Source: Cryomorphaceae bacterium
Lineage (GTDB): Bacteria > Bacteroidota > Bacteroidia > Flavobacteriales > Crocinitomicaceae
Assembly: GCA_002683585.1 (NCBI GenBank)
Contig: NYTQ01000163.1
Span: 1-6,719 of the forward strand
Length of the DNA: 6,719 nucleotides
Direction of reading: 5' to 3'
The notes under the pieces are model-generated. The model had not been told where the DNA came from and did not search any database. It worked only from the letters and a program-made list of their open reading frames with translations. Positions 1 through 6,442 of this stretch are shown here, piece after piece (the stretch's first letter is position 1; every line of letters begins with the position of its first letter). A program made the translations under genes and the position numbers.

Positions 1-705
1 AGAAGCTTTAATTGACTTGAAATCTAAATTAATAACGTCTGCATTGCGCAAATGTGGTTCAGCACGCTTAAAATCATCATTGAACTCACCCAAACGACAA
101 ATATCAAAATATAAACTTTCTATGAGCTTTAAATCTTTGGGCCGTGCATAAGGAATTTGAAGGCCAATATTGGCATGATTAAATAGATAGCACGGACGTT
201 TTAGCATTAACGAGGTAAGGTATGAATCTGAACCAACTTCACTTTCTGGCCCTCCCAAATCTAGCTTGTGATCTATGGAACATATGTTAACGAGTTGCTC
301 TAGCTTTGCATATGCATCATGGGTCGCAACGATTAAATCCTGAGAACCCCCTATCAATATGGGGATCACACGATACTTGATAAGCTCACTAGTAACATTG
401 GAAACTGCGAAATAGGTGTCCTTCAAATTTTCACCCGGAACAATGGTCCCCAAATCATAAATCTTTCGCTTCCAATTTTTCGAGCGAGATAGTTGCAGTA
501 ATTCTTTTCGAAAAAGAGATTGTGATTCAAACTTAATGTCTTTTGAATCTCCTCGAAATTCTGGAACTGAAAAAATAGCAATGGAATCAGACTCTATTTC
601 GGGGAAATCTCCGTAATTCGAAACCAAAATTTGTCCCATTTGCTCCTCTTCAAACGCGATGTCTTCTGAAATACATGGCTTGAAATATATGGACAAATCG
701 TTCAT
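1..705 (-). CDS. Arginase/formimidoylglutamase-family protein, C-terminus outside window
   Basis: The minus-strand frame is open from ATG at 705-703 to base 1, giving 235 residues without a stop; the rest lies left of the window. The fold is that of the ureohydrolase (arginase/agmatinase/formimidoylglutamase) family. The motif order is visible: IPILIGGSQD (residues 114-123) matches the GGxH(D/S) strand, SIDHKLDLGG (143-152) matches the DAHxD segment, and VINLDFKSIK (224-233) matches the SFDxD segment. Three expected metal ligands are changed: His to Gln122, His to Lys147 and the second Asp of SFDxD to Lys230. Asp145, Asp149 and Asp228 remain. Bacteroidota homologues annotated as formimidoylglutamase share such changes as far as I recall, so the annotated reaction (formimidoylglutamate to glutamate plus formamide) is doubtful here and a non-catalytic role is possible. 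Family members of this type run to roughly 380 residues, so about 60% is visible. It follows the pyrophosphohydrolase gene after 75 bases and may have its own promoter. Family assignment is solid; function is not. Confidence 0.82.
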   Translation of the reverse strand, partial: MNDLSIYFKPCISEDIAFEEEQMGQILVSNYGDFPEIESDSIAIFSVPEFRGDSKDIKFESQSLFRKELLQLSRSKNWKRKIYDLGTIVPGENLKDTYFAVSNVTSELIKYRVIPILIGGSQDLIVATHDAYAKLEQLVNICSIDHKLDLGGPESEVGSDSYLTSLMLKRPCYLFNHANIGLQIPYARPKDLKLIESLYFDICRLGEFNDDFKRAEPHLRNADVINLDFKSIKAS

Positions 706-709
706 GATT

Positions 710-717
710 CAAATCTA
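710..717 (-). promoter_or_regulatory. Possible Bacteroidota -7 box before the arginase-like gene
   Basis: On the minus strand the sequence reads TAGATTTG, an exact match to the Bacteroidota -7 consensus TAnnTTTG. No good TTTG -33 box lies 19-21 bases upstream; the nearest TTG is about 15 bases away. The implied start of transcription falls at or next to the ATG at 705, which would make the transcript leaderless or nearly so. This is a weak candidate. Confidence 0.25.
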
Positions 718-742
718 TGGCAGAAATGACAACAACAGAAGG

Positions 743-761
743 TTATTTCGAAAAGAAATAA
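743..761. repeat. Short AT-rich inverted repeat in the intergenic gap
   Basis: TTATTTC (743-749) and GAAATAA (755-761) are perfect 7-base complements around a five-base loop, between the stop of the pyrophosphohydrolase gene and the start of the arginase-like gene. On the minus strand it could form a hairpin after the upstream gene. The stem has a single G-C pair and no T-run follows, so it would be a poor intrinsic terminator. It may only attenuate read-through or stabilise an mRNA end. Confidence 0.35.
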
Positions 762-780
762 AGATATAAAAGTGGATAAC

Positions 781-1176
781 TTAGCTTTTCTCTATGATTG
801 TTTTTATATCAGGCTTAAAGTACAAATCAGATTTCATAACCTTTCCATCAGCTCTATAAATTGGCTTGCCATCAGCATCCAGTTTACTCATATTAGATCG
901 CTGAATTTCTTGAAAAACGGCTGCAATTTTATCTTGCAATCCATGCTTCAATATCGTTCCACACAAAATATACAATTGATCGCCCAAAGCATCCGCTATT
1001 TCAACTAGGTCATTATTTTTGACTGCTTCCAAGTACTCATCATTTTCTTCGGCCATCAATCTATAACGAAGTTCTTGCTGTGCCTGAGACAATTCAGCGG
1101 TCGGCTTATGACGATTTTCAATTCCAAATGCGTTGTGAAAATCCTCAACCATGGCTATCGTTTCTTTTATTGTCAT
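781..1176 (-). CDS. MazG/HisE-like nucleoside triphosphate pyrophosphohydrolase
   Basis: A 131-residue all-alpha NTP pyrophosphohydrolase of the MazG / phosphoribosyl-ATP pyrophosphatase superfamily. Such enzymes cleave NTPs to NMP and pyrophosphate using Mg2+, often to remove non-canonical nucleotides or dUTP. The family signature EExxE followed by ExxD is present: Glu43, Glu44 and Glu47 in MAEENDEYLEA, then Glu59 and Asp62, with Asp66 one turn later, in EIADALGDQLYI. The C-terminal stretch SNMSKLDADGKP (94-105) and DGKVMKSDLYFKPD (110-123) is the basic tail I associate with the stand-alone DR2231-like branch; it probably contacts the substrate phosphates or the other subunit. The length fits a complete single-domain member, and no histidine-biosynthesis neighbour supports HisE itself. 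The ATG at 1176-1174 is four bases after the E1 stop, indicating co-transcription and perhaps translational coupling. The exact substrate cannot be told from the sequence; dUTP or a damaged nucleotide is the best guess. Confidence 0.87.
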   Translation of the reverse strand: MTIKETIAMVEDFHNAFGIENRHKPTAELSQAQQELRYRLMAEENDEYLEAVKNNDLVEIADALGDQLYILCGTILKHGLQDKIAAVFQEIQRSNMSKLDADGKPIYRADGKVMKSDLYFKPDIKTIIEKS

Positions 1177-1180
1177 TTAG

Positions 1181-3265
1181 TTAAAATTTGAGTAGTTTTT
1201 CAATTTTTTCTTTAACCCTTTCTCCATTTGGTAAAAGGGCAAGCTCAAGTTCTGAATTCAATGGAATTGCCGGTGTATCGACAGAACCCACAATTTCAAT
1301 AGGCGCATCTAAATACACAAAATTATCGCGCTGAAGCCTTCCTGCAATTCCAAGCATAAAATTGCATTCTATTGACTCTTCCGTTACCAGTAAAACTTTA
1401 CCATGCTTTTTACATAGTGTATTCATGGCATCATGGTCAATTGGATTTAAAGAACGTAAATCAAGAAGCTCTATTCGATCCTCGTTTCCCTGCATTGCTT
1501 CTAACGACCAATATACACCTCGACCGTAGGTAATTATCCCTAAAGAATTCCCTTTTTCAATCTCATCTGCAACTGCTTCCCTTACGGTTCTGGCTTTTCC
1601 AATTGGGATGACATAATCAGCGCTCGGTTCTATGGACATAGATTCTTCTGTTCCTTTTATTTTAGACCAATACAACCCCTTATGTTCAAGAAGCACGACT
1701 GGATTAGGATCATAATAAGCGGCCTTCAGCAAACCTTTTAAGTCTGCGCCTGTAGAGGGATAAACAACTTTGATTCCTCGAATATTTGTAAGTACAGATT
1801 CTACACTTGAAGAGTGGTAAGGCCCCCCTGAGCCATAAGCTCCAATAGGAACTCGAATCACACAGCTAACGGGCCATTTTCCATTTGATAAGTAGTAAGA
1901 TCTTGAAACCTCAGTAAAAAGCTGATTTAATCCTGGCCAAATATAATCTGCAAATTGAACCTCAACAATAGGTTTTAGCCCTACGGCTGACATTCCTACA
2001 GTTGAACCAATAATAAAGGCCTCTTGAATTGGTGTATTAAAGACGCGAGAATCACCAAAAGTTTGTGCTAGGGTGGCGGCCTCTCTAAATACTCCTCCTA
2101 ATCTCCCACCAACATCTTGACCATATAGAAGGGCTTCAGGATGTTTTTGTAGAAGCTCACGAACTGCAAAAAGCGCAGAGTCTACCATAACCGTCTTCTT
2201 CTTTCCCTTCGGAGCACGATCACCTGTTTCTTCTGTGATTGGTGTGGGCGCAAAGATATGATCTGTAAGGCTATCCAATGAGGGATCTTCTGCCGAAAGG
2301 GCAAGTTCATAATCCCTATCTATTTCTTCACGAATCTCTGACTCTTTTTTCTCAAATGCTTCATCCGTCCATCCATGCTCCTTCATTTGAGCAATTAACT
2401 TAGGATATGGGTCTTTTTTTCGTTCTTCATCAAGATCATCTCGATACCACTCCATTCTTACACCAGAGGTATGGTGACCTAGCAATGGAACATGAGCATG
2501 TATAATAAATGGCCTGCGTTCTTTTCTAACAACTTGAAAAACATCTCGAACAGTTTCATAAGAGACTTGAAAATCACTTCCGTCAATGGTCCGTAATTCA
2601 ATACCATTGAAGCCTTGCGCATATTTACTCATATCTTGAGCTCTTGTCTCTTCTGCACTCGCTGATATATCCCAACCGTTGTCTTGGACAAGAAAAACAA
2701 TTGGAAACTGTTTTAACGCTGCCATCTGTAACGCCTCAGAAACTTCACCTTCTGTACAAGATGCATCGCCTAAAGAGCATACAACAACGGAGGGGTTTTC
2801 CGAATCATTTAACAAACCATGCTCCTCTTTATATTGAATACCCATAGCAATACCGGTCGTTGGAATTGCCTGCATTCCCGTTGCTGAAGATTGATGAATA
2901 ATCTTCGGCATTCCCTCCCTGTTTAGAGAAGGATGAGCATAATAGGTCCTTCCACCTGAAAACGGATCCTCTTTTTTTGCGAAAACCTGAAGCATAAGCT
3001 CCTCAGGAGTTATCCCCATAGACAACAAAATTGAATCATCTCTATAATAAGGTGAAACCCAATCCTGAGGTTCAAGTTGCATACCAAGTGCAACCTGAAT
3101 CGCTTCATGCCCTCTTGATGTTGCATGAACATATTTCGAGGTTACCTCTTTGTTTTCTTCATACTTTTCAGCCAGGGTTTTAGCCCTGCACATATATTCA
3201 AAAGCTTTCTCAAGAATTTCTTTTTTCAATATGCGCTGCTTTGATTTAGCCGTAATTTTGGACAT
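1181..3265 (-). CDS. Fused 2-oxoacid dehydrogenase E1 alpha/beta (thiamine diphosphate-dependent)
   Basis: A 694-residue cytoplasmic E1 that fuses the alpha and beta chains, which are separate in branched-chain 2-oxoacid and many pyruvate dehydrogenases. E1 decarboxylates a 2-oxoacid on thiamine diphosphate (ThDP) and acylates the lipoyl group of E2. The alpha half (about 1-340) carries the ThDP/Mg2+ motif beginning GDASCTEGE (166-174) and ending QDN (194-196); Asp167 and Asn196 are the expected metal ligands. GHHTSGVR (263-270) is the conserved histidine loop. A charged linker (about 341-357, with KGKKK) joins the beta half. There TPIQEAFIIG (411-420) supplies Glu415, the likely activator of the ThDP aminopyrimidine ring, and GPYHSS (481-486) supplies active-site His484. 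DLRSLNPID (602-610) and TEES (628-631) mark the C-terminal transketolase-like domain. ATG 3265 is the first start after an in-frame TGA six codons upstream. Branched-chain 2-oxoacids are the likeliest substrate, but pyruvate cannot be excluded. No E2 or E3 gene is in the window. Confidence 0.93.
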   Translation of the reverse strand: MSKITAKSKQRILKKEILEKAFEYMCRAKTLAEKYEENKEVTSKYVHATSRGHEAIQVALGMQLEPQDWVSPYYRDDSILLSMGITPEELMLQVFAKKEDPFSGGRTYYAHPSLNREGMPKIIHQSSATGMQAIPTTGIAMGIQYKEEHGLLNDSENPSVVVCSLGDASCTEGEVSEALQMAALKQFPIVFLVQDNGWDISASAEETRAQDMSKYAQGFNGIELRTIDGSDFQVSYETVRDVFQVVRKERRPFIIHAHVPLLGHHTSGVRMEWYRDDLDEERKKDPYPKLIAQMKEHGWTDEAFEKKESEIREEIDRDYELALSAEDPSLDSLTDHIFAPTPITEETGDRAPKGKKKTVMVDSALFAVRELLQKHPEALLYGQDVGGRLGGVFREAATLAQTFGDSRVFNTPIQEAFIIGSTVGMSAVGLKPIVEVQFADYIWPGLNQLFTEVSRSYYLSNGKWPVSCVIRVPIGAYGSGGPYHSSSVESVLTNIRGIKVVYPSTGADLKGLLKAAYYDPNPVVLLEHKGLYWSKIKGTEESMSIEPSADYVIPIGKARTVREAVADEIEKGNSLGIITYGRGVYWSLEAMQGNEDRIELLDLRSLNPIDHDAMNTLCKKHGKVLLVTEESIECNFMLGIAGRLQRDNFVYLDAPIEIVGSVDTPAIPLNSELELALLPNGERVKEKIEKLLKF

Positions 3266-3281
3266 GGTTTTTAATGAATTT

Positions 3282-3289
3282 CAAATATA
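3282..3289 (-). promoter_or_regulatory. Possible -7 box for the E1-pyrophosphohydrolase operon
   Basis: The minus strand reads TATATTTG, an exact TAnnTTTG match, 16 bases before the E1 ATG in the 117-base divergent spacer (3266-3382). I do not find a TTTG or TTG at the usual 19-21 base spacing upstream, so support rests on one box and its position. The rest of the spacer shows no clear hairpin or operator. Confidence 0.3.
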
Positions 3290-3336
3290 CGAAAAGTGGC
3301 AAAATGAGCGAATGATGTCGTATAAAGGTCAAAAGG

Positions 3337-3367
3337 TTTTTTTTCATCCCGACAGTCAATATCTTTA
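3337..3367 (+). promoter_or_regulatory. Possible promoter for miaE
   Basis: A T-run at 3337-3344 could act as a TTTG-like -33 element. About 19 bases later TATCTTTA (3360-3367) matches the Bacteroidota TAnnTTTG -7 box at all but the last base. Transcription would start near 3374, about nine bases before the ATG. Neither box is perfect, and in an AT-rich spacer such matches arise by chance. Confidence 0.22.
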
Positions 3368-3382
3368 CGACAAATATTAGTT

Positions 3383-3973
3383 ATGCTCGGATTAAAGATG
3401 GAAACAGACCCAAGATGGGTAAACATTGTAGAAAAAAACCTTGAAGATATTTTAATTGACCACGCTTTCTGCGAACAAAAAGCAGCAAGTAATGCAATAT
3501 CTATGATTGTTCAATATCCACATTACCCGGACTTAGTATCAGAAATGGTTGAGATTTGCAAAGAAGAGATGGAGCATTTTGATATGGTACACAATAAAAT
3601 ACTTGAGCGTGGTTTTAGCATGGGTTTTGAGCGGAAAGACCCTTATGTAAAAGACCTAAGCTTATATTTAAAGCAAAACCATGACAATAGCTCAAGGGAA
3701 AGTCACTTTGTAAACCAAATGTTGTTTGCCGCGATGATTGAGGCAAGAAGCTGTGAGCGTTTTAAAATTTTATCAGAGCAACTTGCGGATGAAGATCTAA
3801 AAGGTTTTTACAGAATGCTAATGGAAAGTGAAGCCCGCCATTTCATGACTTTTTTAAAATTTGCAAAAAAATATAGCTCCACTATTGATGTAGATGCACG
3901 TTGGAAAGTTTTCTTAGCGTTTGAAGGAGGCCTCATGAAAAAATATGGTAAAAAGCAAAGTATACACGGTTAG
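3383..3973 (+). CDS. miaE: tRNA 2-methylthio-N6-isopentenyladenosine-37 hydroxylase (MiaE)
   Basis: A 196-residue ferritin-like diiron protein of the MiaE family. MiaE uses O2 to hydroxylate the isopentenyl group of ms2i6A at tRNA position 37 to give ms2io6A, after MiaA and MiaB have acted. The diiron ligands can be placed on a four-helix bundle: Glu31 in FCEQKAASNA, Glu62 and His65 in EEMEHFDMV, Glu120 in MIEARSCERF, and Glu150 and His153 in ESEARHFMTF. These form two E...ExxH halves, and ARSCERFKIL is characteristic of MiaE rather than of ferritins. The length fits the family and the protein looks intact. The start MLGLKMETDPRWV matches the usual N-terminus of Bacteroidota MiaE proteins, so ATG 3383 is preferred to the internal ATG at 3398. 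It is transcribed divergently from the E1 gene and appears monocistronic. Dependence on O2 agrees with an aerobic host. No miaA or miaB is visible here. Confidence 0.93.
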   Translation: MLGLKMETDPRWVNIVEKNLEDILIDHAFCEQKAASNAISMIVQYPHYPDLVSEMVEICKEEMEHFDMVHNKILERGFSMGFERKDPYVKDLSLYLKQNHDNSSRESHFVNQMLFAAMIEARSCERFKILSEQLADEDLKGFYRMLMESEARHFMTFLKFAKKYSSTIDVDARWKVFLAFEGGLMKKYGKKQSIHG

Positions 3974-4120
3974 CTATGAACTATTCTCTACTCTTCTGAA
4001 CTAATCATTTTAGAATAAAAGAGAAATCACGCTTGAGGCCTGGCTAAATTGGTATCAAACTAAAACATCCCTTATTTGTATTTATTACAAGGTTATAATT
4101 CCTGATTCAATGCATGTAAA

Positions 4121-6436
4121 ATGTTATATTTATTAAATATTATTAGAATAAAATTTTGGCTTCCATTTGAAATATTAACAACCTTGTCTTTTTTAAAAAA
4201 ATCACTTTCATGTTCTGTTCTTATTCTATCCTATTTTTCCTTTTCCCAAACTTTAGTGATTAATGAATTTTCTAACGGCCCATCTGGTGTACAAGAATAT
4301 TTAGAATTGATAGCCGTTGATACCTCACAAAGTAATAATGGCTGCAATGCTTGCATTGATATCAGAGGCTGGATCATTGATGATAACAATGGGTACCACG
4401 GAAGCTTAGGAATTGCAAGCGGTTGCAATAGATTTTCAAATGATATTTTTTGGAGCTGTATTCCATTAGGAACGATGATTACAATCTACAATGGAACTGA
4501 GACAAACATAGATATGCCAGCTGATGATATTAATATTAACGACGGTAACTGCAGACTCGTTGTCCCTCTGGAGAATGCTACTCTTTTTGAAAGTAACCCA
4601 AATACGCCCGGAGCTGTGATTTGTGACTATCCAAATACTGGATGGACGAATGGAGGAATTTGGAGTAGGATCGGTATGAGAAATGCAGGAGATTGCATTA
4701 GATTGGTGGACTTGAACGGATGCGAGGTGTTTTCTTTGAGCTATGGAGATATTACATTAAATAGCACCATCTATTTTGCAGGATCGGGAATAGATGATGT
4801 TTTTTATTTCACTGGAAACAACCCATATAACCAGGCAGATTGGCTCCAAGGCTGTGCTGGTGACCCTGGAGCATGTCCAGGTAATGATCAAACTCCTGGA
4901 ACACCCAACAGTAATTTAAACGATGCCTACATCAGTCAATTTACAGTAAATGATTGCCAACCTATCAGCACATCAGATACCTCCTCAGTCAATCTATCTA
5001 TATGTGAAAATGAACTCCCTTACACATGGAATGGCCTTACATTCTCAGCATCGGGAATACAAAGTGTAACCCTTTCAAATACGTTTGGATGTGATTCTAT
5101 CGTCTCATTGAATTTGAACGTAAACGAAGTTGATACGAGCACAGCAAACCTATCTATATGTGAAAATGAACTTCCTTACACATGGAATGGTATTGTATTT
5201 TCAGTATCTGGATCACAAAGCGTAATCCTATCAAGCAGCCAAGGGTGCGACTCTCTTGTCACGTTGAATTTGAACGTAAACGGAGTTGATACCAACACAG
5301 TAAACCTGACTGTATGTGAAAATGAACTTCCTTATGCATGGAATGGTATCACATTCTCAGCATCCGGATCACAAAGTGCAACTCTATCAAGTAGCTTGGG
5401 GTGTGACTCTTTAGTCACATTGAATTTGACCGTAAACCAAGTTGATACCAGTATAGTAACTCTCACTGTATGTGAAAATGAACTTCCTTACATATGGAAT
5501 GGCCTTACATTCTCAGCATCCGGATCACAAAGCGCAACCCTTTCAAGCAGCTTAGGGTGTGACTCTGTAGTCACATTGAATTTGAACGTAAATGAAGTTG
5601 ATACCAGCACAGTATACCTTACTTTGTGTGAAAATGAACTACCTTATATATGGAATGGTATAACATTCTCAGCATCGGGATCACAAAGCGTAACCCTATC
5701 AAGCAGTTTGGGGTGTGACTCTCTTGTCACATTGAATTTGAACGTGAGCGGAGTTGATACCAGCACAGTAAACCTCACTGTATGTGAAAATGAACTGCCT
5801 TATGCGTGGAATGGGTTTATTTTCAGCTCAGCTGGTACACAGATCATAAATCTATTTAATAGTTCGGGTTGTGACTCCACTGTAAATATGGTTCTATCCG
5901 TTACAGCTACCCCTGCCACGCCGAGTACCTCAGGCAATATGCAATATTGTATCAATGAAGAACCGGGACCAATAGAGGCAAACGGAGGCTCCGGGAGCTA
6001 TACTTGGTATGCAGATGCAGAACTTCTTGAAATATTAAGTTACGATTCACAAATCACGCCTGAAGTCTATTCTGGAAATATCAACTACTATGTTACGACA
6101 ACTGAAAATGGATGTGAAAGTGTAGCACAAATCATTACTGTACAATTCCAGGCATGCAGTGTCGTTATCCCCTCAGCCTTTACACCCAACGGAGACGAAA
6201 TAAATGACTTCTGGGAGATTAAAGATCTTGATTTGATTTATCCAAATAGTATTGTTCAAGTCTTCAATCGGTGGGGGAATAAAATTTATGAATCCCAAAA
6301 GGGTAATTATGAGAACATGCCTTGGAATGGCGAAATAAATGGCACCCCTCTCCCTGTAGCTACTTATTACTATATCATTTACTACAATGATGATTCCCTA
6401 GAACCTTCAAATGGAATTGTTAGTATTCTTAAATAA
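4121..6436 (+). CDS. Secreted multidomain protein with lamin-tail-like domain, six 52-residue repeats and T9SS type B sorting domain
   Basis: A 771-residue exported protein. The N-terminus has a signal peptide: lysines 26-27, a hydrophobic core at about 29-41 and likely cleavage near FSFSQ (39-43). Residues about 45-265 resemble a lamin-tail domain: LVINEFSNGPSGVQEYLEL (45-63), GWIIDDNNGYHG (83-94) and the closing TPGTPN (258-263). Residues 286-597 are six tandem 52-residue repeats, each with two cysteines. A short Ig/PKD-like segment with YTWYA (627-631) and NYYVTTTENGC (655-665) follows. Residues 681-771 are the CHU_C/gliding-motility-associated type B sorting domain: IPSAFTPNGDEIND (683-696), VFNRWG (714-719), PVATYYYIIYYND (745-757) and terminal GIVSILK. 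The Sec system should take it to the periplasm and T9SS across the outer membrane. An adhesin or matrix-like role is inferred; no catalytic domain is recognised. ATG 4121 is the first start after an in-frame TGA (4103-4105). A TTG at 4184 would give a more typical, shorter signal peptide. Confidence 0.9.
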   Translation: MLYLLNIIRIKFWLPFEILTTLSFLKKSLSCSVLILSYFSFSQTLVINEFSNGPSGVQEYLELIAVDTSQSNNGCNACIDIRGWIIDDNNGYHGSLGIASGCNRFSNDIFWSCIPLGTMITIYNGTETNIDMPADDININDGNCRLVVPLENATLFESNPNTPGAVICDYPNTGWTNGGIWSRIGMRNAGDCIRLVDLNGCEVFSLSYGDITLNSTIYFAGSGIDDVFYFTGNNPYNQADWLQGCAGDPGACPGNDQTPGTPNSNLNDAYISQFTVNDCQPISTSDTSSVNLSICENELPYTWNGLTFSASGIQSVTLSNTFGCDSIVSLNLNVNEVDTSTANLSICENELPYTWNGIVFSVSGSQSVILSSSQGCDSLVTLNLNVNGVDTNTVNLTVCENELPYAWNGITFSASGSQSATLSSSLGCDSLVTLNLTVNQVDTSIVTLTVCENELPYIWNGLTFSASGSQSATLSSSLGCDSVVTLNLNVNEVDTSTVYLTLCENELPYIWNGITFSASGSQSVTLSSSLGCDSLVTLNLNVSGVDTSTVNLTVCENELPYAWNGFIFSSAGTQIINLFNSSGCDSTVNMVLSVTATPATPSTSGNMQYCINEEPGPIEANGGSGSYTWYADAELLEILSYDSQITPEVYSGNINYYVTTTENGCESVAQIITVQFQACSVVIPSAFTPNGDEINDFWEIKDLDLIYPNSIVQVFNRWGNKIYESQKGNYENMPWNGEINGTPLPVATYYYIIYYNDDSLEPSNGIVSILK
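4976..5911 (+). repeat. Six tandem 156-bp repeats inside the secreted-protein gene
   Basis: Units lie at 4976, 5132, 5288, 5444, 5600 and 5756, each exactly 156 bp (52 codons), with no insertion or deletion between copies. The repeated protein core is CENELPYxWNGxxFSxSGxQ, followed by GCDS and a strand close to LVTLNLNVN. Cysteines at unit positions 10 and 39 are present in all six and probably pair within each unit. Units 2-5 are most alike. Unit 1 differs mildly (NTF for SSL before GCD), and unit 6 diverges in its second half (INLFNSSGCDSTVNMVLSV), as expected at the edges of an array. Similar Cys-YxWNG-GCDS repeats are common in secreted Bacteroidota proteins and are predicted beta-sandwich modules. 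The copies are good substrates for unequal recombination, so copy number may differ between strains. Confidence 0.95.
6161..6433 (+). other. T9SS type B sorting domain (CHU_C-like)
   Basis: This is the last 91 residues of the secreted protein. The order FTPNGDEIND, then VFNRWG, then a tyrosine-rich beta strand, then a terminal GIVSILK fits the gliding-motility-associated C-terminal (type B) domain. In known systems this domain directs export by T9SS. Type B domains depend on a partner of the PorP/SprF family, which is not in the window. Confidence 0.92.
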
Positions 6437-6442
6437 AAAAAA
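6435..6442 (-). terminator. T-run ending rnpB, overlapping the stop codon of the convergent gene
   Basis: Eight A on the plus strand give eight U on the minus-strand transcript directly after GATTTGCTC, the probable 3' strand of RNase P helix P1. P1 itself may therefore act as the terminator stem, with its 5' strand outside the window. The run overlaps the last two bases of the TAA stop (6434-6436) of the plus-strand gene. No separate terminator for that gene is visible. Confidence 0.55.

Noticed and set aside
772..781. DnaA-box-like sequence TTATCCACT on the minus strand
   Set aside because: It matches TTATCCACA at eight of nine bases but is a single site with no cluster, no AT-rich unwinding region with direct repeats and no dnaA or dnaN neighbour.
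772..1008. Plus-strand 78-codon open frame
   Set aside because: It lies antisense inside the pyrophosphohydrolase gene, whose catalytic motifs are clear, and has no recognisable domain.
2644..2847. Plus-strand 67-codon open frame
   Set aside because: Antisense shadow of the E1 thiamine-binding region.
3150..3380. Plus-strand 76-codon open frame spanning the E1 start and the divergent spacer
   Set aside because: Most of it is antisense to the E1 N-terminus, no domain or start signal is visible, and it ends just before miaE without evidence of coding.
3982..4025. Hairpin TATTCT/AGAATA or TTCTCT/AGAGAA as a terminator after miaE
   Set aside because: Stems are only six AT-rich pairs with loops over 20 bases, and the alternatives overlap; no T-run follows.
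4071..4099. TTTG at 4075-4078 and TATAAT at 4094-4099 as a promoter for the secreted-protein gene
   Set aside because: The boxes mix Bacteroidota and E. coli consensus forms at 15-base spacing that fits neither; likely chance in AT-rich DNA, though the real promoter must lie somewhere in 3974-4120.
4231..4428. Minus-strand 65-codon open frame
   Set aside because: Antisense shadow of the lamin-tail-like domain of the secreted protein.
4976..5911. CRISPR array
   Set aside because: The 156-bp periodic repeats are in-frame protein modules with no short repeat/unique spacer pattern and no cas genes.
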